Origin: CAZLRH01 sp964562015
GTDB lineage: Bacteria > Verrucomicrobiota > Verrucomicrobiia > Opitutales > JABDGR01
DNA: 64,000 nt
Direction: 5' to 3'
Assembly: GCA_964562015.1 (NCBI GenBank)
Contig: CAZLRH010000002.1
Span: forward strand, 124,001-188,000
Within the stretch, counting starts at the first letter, position 1. The number at the start of each line of letters is the position of its first letter. The position numbers and the translations under genes were made by a program. Below the pieces are notes generated by a model. The model ran no database searches. It was not told the DNA's origin and saw only the letters and a list, made by a program, of their open reading frames with translations. Below are positions 26,485 through 36,728 of the stretch, piece after piece.

Positions 26485-27717
26485 ATGACTGACGTTAAAA
26501 TTCCCGCGCTCGGCGAATCCATCTCCAGTGGCATCCTGGCCAAGTGGCATGTCAAGGACGGCGATACCGTGGCCCGCGGGCAGCCTTTATTTGAATTGGA
26601 GACGGACAAAATCACTTCAGAAGGGCAGGCTGAAGTCAGCGGCCGGGTGAGTCTTAAAGTCCCCGTGGGCGCGGAAGTCGCCATCGGCCAAGTGGTGGCT
26701 GTCATCGATGAAGCGGCCGCGGCGGCCACTGCGCCCGCCACCGCCGCACCTGCGCCGGAAGTTAAAACCGAAGCCAAGGCGCCAAAATCCGATTTGCCGC
26801 TTTCGCCCGCCGCCCGCCGCGTGGCCGCCGAGACGCAGGTTGATCCCGCCGCCGTCGCCGGCACTGGCAAGGGCGGACGCGTGACCAAAGGAGATTTGTT
26901 GGCGGCAGCCGAGGCCCCGGCCCCTGCCCCTGCCGCGACCGTGGCCGCCCCCGCCCCGGTGGCTTCGGCGCCGCGTCCCGCCGCGCCCACTCCCGCGCCC
27001 GCGGCCGCGCCTTCCGGCGCACGCGTCACGCGCACGAAACTTTCGCCCTTGCGCAAACGCATCGCGGAGCGCCTCGTGTCCGCCCAGCAAACCGCCGCCA
27101 TTCTCACCACCTTCAACGAAGTGGATATGAGCGCGGTGATGGCCTTGCGCAAAAAACTGCAGGAAGACTTTGTCGCCCGCCACGGCGTGAAGCTCGGCTT
27201 CATGTCCTTTTTCATCAAGGCGACGGTGCAGGCGCTACAAGCCGTGCCCGCCGTCAACGCCCAGCTCGAGGGCGAGGAATTGGTCCAAAACAACTTCTTC
27301 GATATCGGCGTCGCCGTCGGCACCGAACGCGGGCTGATTGTGCCGGTGGTGCGCGATTGCGACCGCCTGTCGTTCGCCGGCATTGAAAAAGCCATCGGCG
27401 ACTACGCCAAGAAAGCCCGCGACGGCAAAATCAAGATCGACGATTTGCAGGGCGGCGTCTTCACGATTTCCAACGGCGGCATTTACGGCTCGATGCTTTC
27501 GACGCCGATTCTGAATCCTCCGCAAAGCGGCATTCTTGGCCTGCACAACATCAAGGAGCGCGCGGTCGTGGTGGATGGGCAGATCGTCATCCGCCCCATC
27601 ATGTACCTCGCGCTCAGCTACGATCACCGCGTGGTGGACGGCAAGGAAGCGGTCACCTTCCTCAATCACATCAAGGAAGACATCGAAGACCCGTCGCGCC
27701 TGCTGTTCGGGCTTTGA
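26485..27717 (+). CDS. sucB: 2-oxoglutarate dehydrogenase E2 (dihydrolipoyllysine succinyltransferase)
   Basis: Accepts the succinyl group on lipoyl-lysine and transfers it to CoA. 410 residues. Lipoyl domain at 1-76 with Lys 42 in FELETDKIT; Ala/Pro-rich linker; E3-binding domain at about 108-145 (LSPAARRVAAE...GTGKGGRVTKGDLL); second linker; catalytic domain to the end with the active-site SYDHRVVDGKEAV. Identity as succinyltransferase rather than acetyltransferase rests on its position directly after sucA. Confidence 0.96.
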   Translation: MTDVKIPALGESISSGILAKWHVKDGDTVARGQPLFELETDKITSEGQAEVSGRVSLKVPVGAEVAIGQVVAVIDEAAAAATAPATAAPAPEVKTEAKAPKSDLPLSPAARRVAAETQVDPAAVAGTGKGGRVTKGDLLAAAEAPAPAPAATVAAPAPVASAPRPAAPTPAPAAAPSGARVTRTKLSPLRKRIAERLVSAQQTAAILTTFNEVDMSAVMALRKKLQEDFVARHGVKLGFMSFFIKATVQALQAVPAVNAQLEGEELVQNNFFDIGVAVGTERGLIVPVVRDCDRLSFAGIEKAIGDYAKKARDGKIKIDDLQGGVFTISNGGIYGSMLSTPILNPPQSGILGLHNIKERAVVVDGQIVIRPIMYLALSYDHRVVDGKEAVTFLNHIKEDIEDPSRLLFGL

Positions 27718-27747
27718 CTCCCGAGGAGCATCGCATAAGTTATCACC

Positions 27748-28050
27748 ATGAAAACCTTGACCAAATCCCGCGCGCAGGCCGCCCGCCCTCCGGCGCCTCC
27801 AGCCCCCGCCAATGGGGCCCGTCGGTTGACGGCACGCGACTTGGCCGATCCGGCGCTCAAGCAGCTTCTCAAAGAGGCCGTCGGCGAAATGCTCGAGGCC
27901 AATCCGCGGCTTTTGCAGGCGGCCGTCGAAGACGCCTGGGAAGACACCCCGGAAGCCCAGGCCGCCTTCGTGCGTTGGATAAAGGAGGGTGAATCATCCA
28001 AACGCGTGAGCGAAAAGGAGGTTTTTGACATCCTTCGGGAGGGCCGGTGA
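27748..28050 (+). CDS. Putative antitoxin of a RelE-type toxin-antitoxin pair
   Basis: 100 residues. Pro/Ala-rich N-terminus, then a helical region RRLTARDLADPALKQLLKEAVGEMLEANPRLLQAAVEDAW and a charged C-terminal tail, as in antitoxins that wrap a RelE-like toxin. No ribbon-helix-helix or HTH motif is certain. Its stop codon overlaps the toxin start (GTGA), typical for these modules. It starts 30 bp after sucB and lies inside the suc-lpd operon. Confidence 0.8.
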   Translation: MKTLTKSRAQAARPPAPPAPANGARRLTARDLADPALKQLLKEAVGEMLEANPRLLQAAVEDAWEDTPEAQAAFVRWIKEGESSKRVSEKEVFDILREGR

Positions 28051-28313
28051 AGGTCGAATATACACCGCGCTTTGCTCGCGATTTGCGTAAATCCATCCCA
28101 CCCGACGCCTACCCGCGCGTGGAAGTAGTTATCCTTAAACTAAAAGCCGCCGCAAACCTAATGGAAGTTTCCAATGTAGAGGCACTAGCCGGCCGCACGG
28201 GATATTTCCGCCTCCGCGTGGGTGATTACCAGCTGGGTTTTCAATTTTCCCGCCAAACGGCAGTTCTCCTTCGCATCGCTCATCGGCGAGAAATCTACCG
28301 TGATTTTCCTTAA
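28047..28313 (+). CDS. RelE/ParE-superfamily toxin
   Basis: 88 residues from a GTG overlapping the antitoxin stop by 4 bp. The RelE fold is recognisable: N-terminal VEYTPRFARDLRKSI, a helix RVEVVILKLKAA, then beta strands YFRLRVGDYQLGFQF and LLRIAHRREIYRDFP. The family members cleave mRNA at the ribosome; the terminal HRREIYR segment supplies the basic catalytic-site residues. Only 5 bp separate it from lpd. Confidence 0.88.
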   Translation: MKVEYTPRFARDLRKSIPPDAYPRVEVVILKLKAAANLMEVSNVEALAGRTGYFRLRVGDYQLGFQFSRQTAVLLRIAHRREIYRDFP

Positions 28314-28318
28314 TTTCC

Positions 28319-29725
<1,407 letters not shown>

Positions 29726-29735
29726 TCGCGTCGCG

Positions 29736-30686
29736 ATGATCAATTACGGCACGATTCTCGGCGCCATCGTGCCCATCTTTTTGGTGATTGGCGCGGGCGC
29801 GCTCGCCCGGTTTTTGCGCCTGCTGCCCCATGAGGCCGAGCAGCCGTTCACGCGGCTGAACCTGACGCTGCTCTACCCGTGCCTCGTGTTCAGCTACACG
29901 CTCAACAATCCCGCCCTCACCTCGACCGCCAGTTTGTTCGGCGCGCCCACGCTCGGGTTCGCCGTGACCGTCGGGTGCATGTTTGTCGCGTTCCTGGTCG
30001 CGCGTTCGCTCGGCCTCGACACCGCCGCGCAGCGCACCTTTGCGTTCGTCGTCGGCGTGAACAATTACGGCTACATCCCGATTCCGATTTCGACTTTATT
30101 CTTTGACGACGCCACCACGGGCGTGCTGCTGCTCTATGGGGTCGGCGCGGAAGCGGCGATTTGGACGCTCGGCGTGCTGTTGCTCTCCGGCGAAATTCAT
30201 CTCGGGCAACTGCGCAAATTGATCAACCCTCCGGTCATCTGCCTGGCCATCGCGGTGGCGCTGAATGTCACGCACCTGAGCCATCACTTACCCGGCCCGC
30301 TGAAGGATACTTTCCGGTTGCTTGGCGGCACAGCCATTCCTTTCGGGCTGCTTTTGATTGGCGGAGTGTTCTTCGAACTCACGCACCAAATCAACTGGCT
30401 CGCAAAACCGCAGGCGCCGCTGATCGGACTGCTGCTGCGCCTGGGCGTCTTTCCCGTCGCGCTACTCGTGCTGGCCGCGTTCCTGCCGGAGCACCTGCGG
30501 GAAGTCCGCCGCGTGCTCATCCTGCAAGCCGCCATGCCCTGCGGCATCTTTCCCATCGTTATCACCAAATATTATCGCGGCGACACCGCGCTCGCCCTGC
30601 GGGTGGTGCTCATCACCACCCTGGCCGGAGTGTTCTTAATTCCCCTGTGGCTCACAGCGGGGCTGCACTTGTTTGAATTGGATTAA
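29736..30686 (+). CDS. Auxin efflux carrier (AEC) family transporter
   Basis: 316 residues with about ten hydrophobic segments in two five-helix halves, as in AEC/BART-superfamily permeases. Conserved features are the N-terminal PIFLVIGAGALARF, NNYGYIPIPI at the first crossover and AAMPCGIFPIVITKYYRGD at the second. Bacterial members export small organic acids or amino-acid derivatives; the substrate here is unknown. It starts 10 bp after lpd, so it may be the last gene of that transcript. Confidence 0.88.
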   Translation: MINYGTILGAIVPIFLVIGAGALARFLRLLPHEAEQPFTRLNLTLLYPCLVFSYTLNNPALTSTASLFGAPTLGFAVTVGCMFVAFLVARSLGLDTAAQRTFAFVVGVNNYGYIPIPISTLFFDDATTGVLLLYGVGAEAAIWTLGVLLLSGEIHLGQLRKLINPPVICLAIAVALNVTHLSHHLPGPLKDTFRLLGGTAIPFGLLLIGGVFFELTHQINWLAKPQAPLIGLLLRLGVFPVALLVLAAFLPEHLREVRRVLILQAAMPCGIFPIVITKYYRGDTALALRVVLITTLAGVFLIPLWLTAGLHLFELD

Positions 30687-30694
30687 GCCCGCCG

Positions 30695-31750
30695 CTAATT
30701 GAAAAGACTCGCGGGGTCGAAAATCGTGGTGCGCAGGTTCGCGAAATAATTGTCCACAAACCAGCGCAGCCACGGCACGGCGTAATAGAGGAAGCCCCCG
30801 AGCGCCAGCCAGGGGCCAAAGGGAATCTCCACCCCAAAAACCGCCGGCGACGGCGCGGCCTCGACCGAATCGTCGCCCACGGGCGTGCCATCGATCGGGG
30901 CCGGCGGGACGGCCGCCTCGCGCGCGGCGGGCGGAGCGCCTTCGCTTTCCATCGCCTTGGCCGCGGGTGGCTCGGTCGGGAGGGTGGCAACTTCGGCGGC
31001 CGGAGTGCGGCCGGTCAGTCGCGCATAGATCATCATCGGCATCATGAAAATGAGGCCGGCGACCGCACCGCCAAAAATCGAAAACACCGCGCCCTGCCAC
31101 CCGCAAAAAGCCCCGATGCAGCCCATGAGCAAAATATCGCCGTAGCCCATGGCCTCGCGCTTGAGCACGAGTTCGCCGAGCTCGCGGATCCAAAAAATCA
31201 CCGTGGTGCCGGCCATGATGCCGATGACAGCCATAATGCCGCCCTGCAACATATCGGCGAAGGGAAAACCCGTCGGCTTGAGCCCGTGCAGTTGCGGCAG
31301 CAGGCACGACAACAAAACGCCCGCGAACATCCCGCCGATGGTCGTCGCGTCCGGCAAAATCATGTGGTCCACATCAATCATCGCGCCCATCAGGAGCAGC
31401 GAGAAAAACACCATCCCCGGCACCGCGAGCCGCGGCGGCAACACCGTCCACAGCCAGAGAAAAGTGCCCGCCGTAATGGCTTCGATGAGCGGGTAGCGGA
31501 AGCTGAATTTACGCCCGCAGCAGGCGGCTTTGCCACGCAAAATAAACCAAGTGAAAATGGGAATGTTGTTGTACCAGGGAATCGGCCGGCCACACGCGCA
31601 GTGCGAGCCCGGCGTCACGATGGATTTGCCCGCCGGCAGGCGAAAAATGCACACATTCAGGAAACTGCCGACACACGCGCCCAGCCCGAAAAACCAAAAC
31701 TGGAGGACCCAGTTGTCGTGGGCGCGGACCAATCTGAGGGCGTCAAGCAT
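30695..31750 (-). CDS. Prepilin peptidase (A24 family) with Pro/Ala-rich insertion
   Basis: Cleaves and N-methylates type IV pilin-like precursors in the inner membrane. 351 residues with multiple helices. N-terminal GSFLNVCIFRLP, then the cytoplasmic methyltransferase loop. The catalytic Asp pair is Asp 126 (MIDVDHMILPD) and Asp 205 (MGYGDILL). Two oddities: the zinc loop has CAC (51-53) and CC (77-78) instead of two CxxC pairs, and about 70 Pro/Ala/Glu-rich residues lie between the penultimate and last helices. It overlaps aroE by 8 bp and is probably co-transcribed with it. Confidence 0.92.
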   Translation of the reverse strand: MLDALRLVRAHDNWVLQFWFFGLGACVGSFLNVCIFRLPAGKSIVTPGSHCACGRPIPWYNNIPIFTWFILRGKAACCGRKFSFRYPLIEAITAGTFLWLWTVLPPRLAVPGMVFFSLLLMGAMIDVDHMILPDATTIGGMFAGVLLSCLLPQLHGLKPTGFPFADMLQGGIMAVIGIMAGTTVIFWIRELGELVLKREAMGYGDILLMGCIGAFCGWQGAVFSIFGGAVAGLIFMMPMMIYARLTGRTPAAEVATLPTEPPAAKAMESEGAPPAAREAAVPPAPIDGTPVGDDSVEAAPSPAVFGVEIPFGPWLALGGFLYYAVPWLRWFVDNYFANLRTTIFDPASLFN

Positions 31751-32705
31751 GGCGGGGAGGCAGGCCGAGGGCGCGGCAGGCGGCGTCCATCATGGTCTGG
31801 GCCGGGGGCGTCGCGCCAGTCCAGATTTCCAGCGAGCGGACGCCCTGCCAGACCAACATGCCGAGGCCGTCCGCAGCCTGCAAACCGCGGGCGCGGGCCG
31901 CCGCGACCAAGGGCGTCGCGCCCTCACGCCTGTATATCATGTCGAGCACCCGGGTTTCACTCCCGAACATTCCAACGTCAAACGGCGCGGGGTCGCCGGG
32001 CTTCAGGCCCAGGCTGGTGGCATTGACGACCACAACATCGGCGGGCCACTCGTCCACCGGCGGGCGGGCGAGGTCGAAGCCGTGGACGCGTTCGTCCGGG
32101 TCCAGCGGCGCGAGTTGAACGAGAAAATCGTCGAGTTTATCCAGGCTGCGGTTGCCGATCCAGAGCGCGGCGCAACCGTCGCGCAGGCACTGGATGGCGG
32201 CGCCGCGCGCGGCCCCGCCCGCGCCCAGCAGCACGACCGCCGCGCCTTTTAATTCGACATTTAGATCGCGGCGCAAAGTCTGCGCCAGGCCGTATCCATC
32301 CGTATTATGGCCGCGCCAGCCGCCCTCGGGCCGCGCGAGCAGGGTATTCACTGCGCCCATCGCGCGCGCCTCGTCGTCGATTTCGTCGAGCAAAGGCAGC
32401 ACCTGCACCTTGTGCGGGACGGTGAGATTCACGCCGCGAAAGCCGCGCTCATGCATCCAACGCAAGGCGGGCTTCAGGCGCTCCGGCTCAACATCGAATT
32501 TAAAGTAGGACCATCCGGCGAGGTCGGGCCGTTGTGCCTGCATCTCCGCGAGCGCGGCATTATGCATCGGCGGGCTGACGGAGTGCGCCACCGGATGCCC
32601 GAGCACGGCGAGCGAAACCCCGGCGCGCTCCCAGTGCGCCAGCTCCGCCAGGCCGTAGGCTTCAAGTGGGCTCGGCGTGGCGGCGATAGGCGAGCTCGAA
32701 CTCAT
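31743..32705 (-). CDS. aroE: Shikimate dehydrogenase
   Basis: Reduces 3-dehydroshikimate to shikimate with NADPH in aromatic amino acid synthesis. 320 residues, about 40 longer than usual because of an N-terminal extension. Substrate site GHPVAHSVSPPMHNAA and catalytic Lys in NLTVPHKVQVLP, then NTDGYG and the nucleotide site LLGAGGAARGAAIQ. It overlaps the upstream SirB1-like gene by 44 bp when started at 32705. A start nearer LAHWERAGVSLAVLG is possible and would reduce the overlap. Confidence 0.94.
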   Translation of the reverse strand: MSSSSPIAATPSPLEAYGLAELAHWERAGVSLAVLGHPVAHSVSPPMHNAALAEMQAQRPDLAGWSYFKFDVEPERLKPALRWMHERGFRGVNLTVPHKVQVLPLLDEIDDEARAMGAVNTLLARPEGGWRGHNTDGYGLAQTLRRDLNVELKGAAVVLLGAGGAARGAAIQCLRDGCAALWIGNRSLDKLDDFLVQLAPLDPDERVHGFDLARPPVDEWPADVVVVNATSLGLKPGDPAPFDVGMFGSETRVLDMIYRREGATPLVAAARARGLQAADGLGMLVWQGVRSLEIWTGATPPAQTMMDAACRALGLPPRHA

Positions 32706-33534
32706 GGACGAATTCCGCGAAAAGTTTCGCTTTGGTGTGATCGCGGGCGGCGGTGTATTGGTTGACCAAATTGCGGCAACAGCGCGCCAGCACCTCGCCG
32801 ACGGGCGTGGGCATCAGCGACATGGGGTCGAACGGCATTTCGAGCCGGCGGTAGTATTCGCGCAAGTCGTCCTCGCCGCGAAACAGCCCGCGCTCGTAGG
32901 CGTCGATGAAAAAGGGCTCGTCGTCGGTGAAGCACCCAACCATGAAACGCCCGGGCAAGCCAATGGGCTCGAGGTCCACGCCAAATCGCTGGCCCACGAG
33001 CAAGTACAAGGCCGAGAGCGTGAGTGGCACGCCACGGCGCCGGAGGATGGCCTGGTTTAGAAAGCTGTTGCGCGGGTCGTGGTAATTTTCCGCATCACCC
33101 CGAAAGCCGAGTTCGTGAAAAAGCACGCGGTTCATCACCAGACATTTCTCGCGGGCGGAGGCGGGCGTGAGCAGGAGTTGCCGGCAGCGCGTGGCGGTCT
33201 GATCCAGAAAACCGTGCGTTTCAGCGGGGCCGAGCGTGGGGAACACCGTGCGCTCGAGCAGGAGCAGGCCGGTTTCCAATTCGTAGCTGAACGAGCGGAT
33301 GAACTCCATGAACGTGGCGACATTGTCCTCGCCGCCCAATTCGCGCAAAAACCGCCGGGCGTGGGGCGCGAGTTCCCGGCCGCCTTCCTCCACGGTTTGC
33401 CGCAAAAACACCAAACCCGTTTCGCCCAATTCCTTAAAATGATCCAACAACGACTCGCGAACCTGCGGCGCCGTGTCGTCCAGCAGACGGCGCAAGGCCT
33501 CGGCTTCGGCGGCGGGCAGGGCATCCGTGGTCAT
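32662..33534 (-). CDS. SirB1-family transglutaminase-like protein
   Basis: 290 residues from the ATG at 33534; an in-frame start at 33570 adds 12 residues. The C-terminal two thirds carry the SirB1/transglutaminase-core-2 signature NYHDPRNSFLNQAILRRRG, then PLTLSALYLLVGQRFGV and LPGRFMVGC. The family also usually carries TPR-like repeats, and a helical segment with N-terminal LLDDTAPQVRESLLDHFKEL precedes the core here. Biochemical activity of the family is not established. First gene of a SirB1-aroE-prepilin peptidase run with overlapping ends. Confidence 0.88.
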   Translation of the reverse strand: MTTDALPAAEAEALRRLLDDTAPQVRESLLDHFKELGETGLVFLRQTVEEGGRELAPHARRFLRELGGEDNVATFMEFIRSFSYELETGLLLLERTVFPTLGPAETHGFLDQTATRCRQLLLTPASAREKCLVMNRVLFHELGFRGDAENYHDPRNSFLNQAILRRRGVPLTLSALYLLVGQRFGVDLEPIGLPGRFMVGCFTDDEPFFIDAYERGLFRGEDDLREYYRRLEMPFDPMSLMPTPVGEVLARCCRNLVNQYTAARDHTKAKLFAEFVHEFELAYRRHAEPT

Positions 33535-33627
33535 CGCGCACACTGAAGCAGATTGGCCCGCACACCGCAATCTTGAAGCGGAGGGCTGTCATCCGTGGCC
33601 GTCGCGCACTCGGCATCGGAACCAAAC

Positions 33628-34473
33628 CTAGCCGTCGCCCGGCTCCTCTTTACGCAATAAAATCTCACGAGCCTTTTCCAGTTGGGCACGTTCAGCCGCC
33701 GTCAAACTGGCGAAGCCCTCGCGGTTGATTTTGTCCAGGATGGCATCCACCGCGCCCATGGGGGCGGACGGCGCCGTCCGGTCCACCGGATCCGGCAACA
33801 CGCGCAATTTCGGCCGGCGGCGGAAAAGTCTCCGCAACGAAAAGGATGGTAAATCCCCGCCCCGGCGCAGCCAGGTGATGTAACCCCAGGCGACCAGGCA
33901 TTCGCCGAGCAAAAAGGAAAGGCGCAGGAAATCCCGCGAAGCGAGATTCATCAGCGAGCCCGCCACCACGCACACAAACGCAAACCACTTGAGGAGGACC
34001 CAGCCCATGTATTCAATATTCGGGTAGAGTGTGGCAAAGGCGATGAGGAGGCCGGCCATCACCTCGTAGTTGCCAAAAGCCCCCAACGGCCAGCGTCCCT
34101 GGCCCAACCAGTAAAGCAAGAGGCACCAGACCGGCTGAAAAAGCACCAGCAGCGCAAACAAAGTCAGGCAGCGCACGCGGCCCAGGTATTTCTCCACCTC
34201 GACGGTCCAGACGTAGAAACACCACAAACCCAGCGGCGCGAAAAAATTCAGCGGGTTGATAAACGTGTAGGTGAACGGCTGCCACACCGCGCCGTGCAGA
34301 AACGCGTAGGGATCAAAGATGAAAGGCTCCGGACTGACGCGCGCCACCGCCAGCGCCACGACGAAAAGATAACCCACCGCGTAGGCGCCCGTCAAAAACG
34401 TCGTCACATAAACCGGCACCCGCCCCCACCACCGAATGGGCTGATTGTCGTGCGATTGCGCGAGATAGGTCAT
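33628..34473 (-). CDS. Rhomboid-like membrane protein lacking the catalytic serine
   Basis: 281 residues. Six hydrophobic segments match a rhomboid core (WQPFTYTFINP, then LGRVRCLTLFALLVLFQP). The C-terminal cytoplasmic tail VDAILDKINREGFASLTAAERAQLEKA is a segment found in many bacterial rhomboids. The expected GxSG serine motif is replaced by FGNYEVMAG and no catalytic His is evident, so it is probably a pseudoprotease that binds membrane proteins. The next upstream element is tRNA-Thr. Confidence 0.78.
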   Translation of the reverse strand: MTYLAQSHDNQPIRWWGRVPVYVTTFLTGAYAVGYLFVVALAVARVSPEPFIFDPYAFLHGAVWQPFTYTFINPLNFFAPLGLWCFYVWTVEVEKYLGRVRCLTLFALLVLFQPVWCLLLYWLGQGRWPLGAFGNYEVMAGLLIAFATLYPNIEYMGWVLLKWFAFVCVVAGSLMNLASRDFLRLSFLLGECLVAWGYITWLRRGGDLPSFSLRRLFRRRPKLRVLPDPVDRTAPSAPMGAVDAILDKINREGFASLTAAERAQLEKAREILLRKEEPGDG

Positions 34474-34495
34474 GTCACCCCAACCCTGAAAAAAA

Positions 34496-34571
34496 TGGAG
34501 CCGAGAATCGGACTTGAACCGACGACCCGCGCATTACGAATGCGCTGCTCTACCAACTGAGCTACCTCGGC
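34496..34571 (-). tRNA. tRNA-Thr (CGT)
   Basis: On the minus strand it reads GCCGAGGTAGCTCAGTTGG at the 5' end. The anticodon arm is GCGCA-TTCGTAA-TGCGC (anticodon CGT, threonine ACG codon), and the T-arm is TCGG-TTCAAGT-CCGA. The acceptor GCCGAGG pairs with TCTCGGC, followed by discriminator T. CCA is encoded. Confidence 0.96.
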
Positions 34572-34693
34572 CTGCGTGCCGCCTCCGGGGTGGACGCGAC
34601 ACAGCAAAGCGAATACTCATACCCCGCGAGACTGGCCCGCGCAAGCCGTTTTTGACGGCGGGAGCTTGATTACATACCAATTCCGCCTCCCGC

Positions 34694-34870
34694 TTACGAA
34701 TGCTCAGCCGGTGCCGCGGAAAGGGGCGAAGCAGCCGGCCGGTGGGTGGTGTCCGCGCTGAAAAAGTCGAAGGGTTTGTTGACTGTGACACCGCGGTCGT
34801 TGGTCGAGGAACAACCGAGGAAGCCCAGCGTCAGGAGCAGGAGCGCGGCGGGGTAAAGCTTCGCTTTCAT
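34694..34870 (-). CDS. Small putative lipoprotein
   Basis: 58 residues from the ATG at 34870. Hydrophobic signal MKAKLYPAALLLLTLGFLGC with a likely lipidated Cys 20 (the -3 position is Phe, so the lipobox is not ideal), then a short polar tail SSTNDRGVTVNKPFDFF. No domain. It resembles the small lipoprotein at 44591-44860: both have a Cys-Ser/Thr-Ser start and a DFF/NFF segment shortly after. Confidence 0.6.
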   Translation of the reverse strand: MKAKLYPAALLLLTLGFLGCSSTNDRGVTVNKPFDFFSADTTHRPAASPLSAAPAEHS

Positions 34871-35021
34871 GGGTTCGGCCAGCTTATCGCCGCGGCCCAA
34901 TTCGTCAAGCGCAAGGGAGGCAGAAAAGGCGGAAGGATGGAGGCAAAGGCGGAGGGATGAAGAATCCGGAAGTTGAGAATGGCATGGCGTCGGGCGGCGG
35001 GACCGGCTAAATTCCTCCGCT

Positions 35022-36725
35022 GTGGAACCGGGCGCACCCAGACATCGGGCATGGTATTACGGCGGCCTCGCGGCCGTCGTGCTGGCGCTGGTCGTGGGCG
35101 CGCTGGCGGCCCGGCCCGTGTATCACAAAATCAAGCAGTGGCGCGCGCTCAGCCTGACGGAGAAATCCATCCAAGCTTTGAAGAACAATGACCTGCGCGG
35201 GGCGACCGAGGCCGCCGAGGCGGCCTTGCAAATGTGGCCGAACGACCTGCGCGTGGTGCGGCAGGCGGCCATCGTCACAGAACGCACTTCGCCCGCGCGG
35301 GCGCTGCCGCTGTGGCAGGCCGCGTGGTTTTATTACCACAATCCGGCGGACCAGCGCGCCTACATCCTCGATGCCTTGAATGCCGGACAGGTGGGCGCGG
35401 CGGCCTCCGAACTCAAGGAATTGCAAACCCGCACCGCCAACAATCCGCAAGACCAGTACGTAGAGTCTCGCATTTACCTGGCCCTCGGCCAATGGCCGGA
35501 TGCCATGGATGCCGCCAAGCGCGCCATGGACACCGGTCAGGGCCCGGAGAGCGCGCAACTGGTTTACGCCCTTGCCGCCCAGATGTCCACCGACGAGGCC
35601 CTGCGGACACGGGAAATGGACTATCTGCGGAAATTAACGCAACAGAGCGACGATCTGGGGTTGCAGGCCTTGCGCGCCCTCGCCACCTACCAGGCCCTGC
35701 CGCCGGCGGATGCCGATTTGGTCGCGCAATGCCTGCTGGCCCATCCGCTGGCCACCCGCGACGACAAGCTCCTGGCTCTGCGGCTGCGCGGAAAGTTTCC
35801 CAATGCCAACGACGACGAAATCCTGCAGACGGCCCGCGATTTGTTTCCCGACAACGACCCGAACAGTCTCGTGACGCTCGGCCAATGGCTCAACAACCAG
35901 GCGAAGTACGAGCAGGCGCTGAAACTGGTCGACACCCAGACGGCGTTCACGCGGAAGGATTTGTTTCTCATCCGCCTCGATGCGATGGCCGCCCTGGATC
36001 AATGGGCGGCGATTGACGAATTGCTCCAGCGCCCCAATGTGCCGCTGCCGGAATCGCTGCTGCTGATGTTTCGCGCGCGGACGCAGACGGAATTGCATCG
36101 CGGCGCCAAGGCCGACCTGGCGTGGGATGCGGTGCGCCTCGCCACGGCCAACAAGCCCGCGGAATTGCGCGACGTGGCCAAATACGCCGCCAAGCTCAAG
36201 CTCGATGATGTGGCCCGCTCCGCCTACCAGAAACTGGTGGACGATCCGGAGCAGCGGCGCCAGGCCTTCGAAAATTGGGTGGGGCTCGAGCGGCGCGGCC
36301 TGCACACCTCGGCGCTGCATCAAGTGCTGATGAAAATGGCCGCGGCCTACCCCAACGACCCGGTGGTGCGCAACGATGCCCTTTACACCGGATTTTTGCT
36401 GGGCGAGGCGGACATCAGCCAGATTCTGGCCGCCCGGCAAAATGTGGAAAAAACGCCCAATCAACTGGCGAATCTCATCACGCTGGCCCTCGGTTATCTG
36501 CGCTCCCAGCCGCCGCGGGCCGCCGACGCCTTGAAACTTTTCGATGGCCTGGACATTAACTGGCCGGTGGTGGATCCGTCCTTCCAGGCGGTGTACATCG
36601 CGGTGCTGCGGGCCAATGGGCGCGTCACTGAGGCCGACGCCTTGCAGAAAAAATTAGCCACCGGAAATTTGCTCTCCGAGGAAACCAACCTGTTGGCGAC
36701 ACCCGTCGGCACACCCGCGAGTTGA
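35022..36725 (+). CDS. Membrane-anchored TPR-like repeat protein
   Basis: 567 residues from the GTG at 35022. One N-terminal transmembrane helix (about 11-31), then about 530 residues of helical hairpins with TPR-like spacing (LTEKSIQALKNNDLRGATEAAEAAL; AMDAAKRAMDTG; YEQALKLVDTQ). The repeats are degenerate in the C-terminal half. Such proteins usually scaffold complexes. Whether the repeat domain is periplasmic or cytoplasmic is not certain; N-terminal charge (PRHR before the helix) favours an external C-terminus. It ends close to the convergent protease gene. Confidence 0.85.
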   Translation: MEPGAPRHRAWYYGGLAAVVLALVVGALAARPVYHKIKQWRALSLTEKSIQALKNNDLRGATEAAEAALQMWPNDLRVVRQAAIVTERTSPARALPLWQAAWFYYHNPADQRAYILDALNAGQVGAAASELKELQTRTANNPQDQYVESRIYLALGQWPDAMDAAKRAMDTGQGPESAQLVYALAAQMSTDEALRTREMDYLRKLTQQSDDLGLQALRALATYQALPPADADLVAQCLLAHPLATRDDKLLALRLRGKFPNANDDEILQTARDLFPDNDPNSLVTLGQWLNNQAKYEQALKLVDTQTAFTRKDLFLIRLDAMAALDQWAAIDELLQRPNVPLPESLLLMFRARTQTELHRGAKADLAWDAVRLATANKPAELRDVAKYAAKLKLDDVARSAYQKLVDDPEQRRQAFENWVGLERRGLHTSALHQVLMKMAAAYPNDPVVRNDALYTGFLLGEADISQILAARQNVEKTPNQLANLITLALGYLRSQPPRAADALKLFDGLDINWPVVDPSFQAVYIAVLRANGRVTEADALQKKLATGNLLSEETNLLATPVGTPAS

Positions 36726-36728
36726 TTT

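Noticed and set aside
34496..34571. tRNA-Thr as an integration site
   Set aside because: No integrase gene, no duplicated tRNA 3' end and no foreign gene block on either side.
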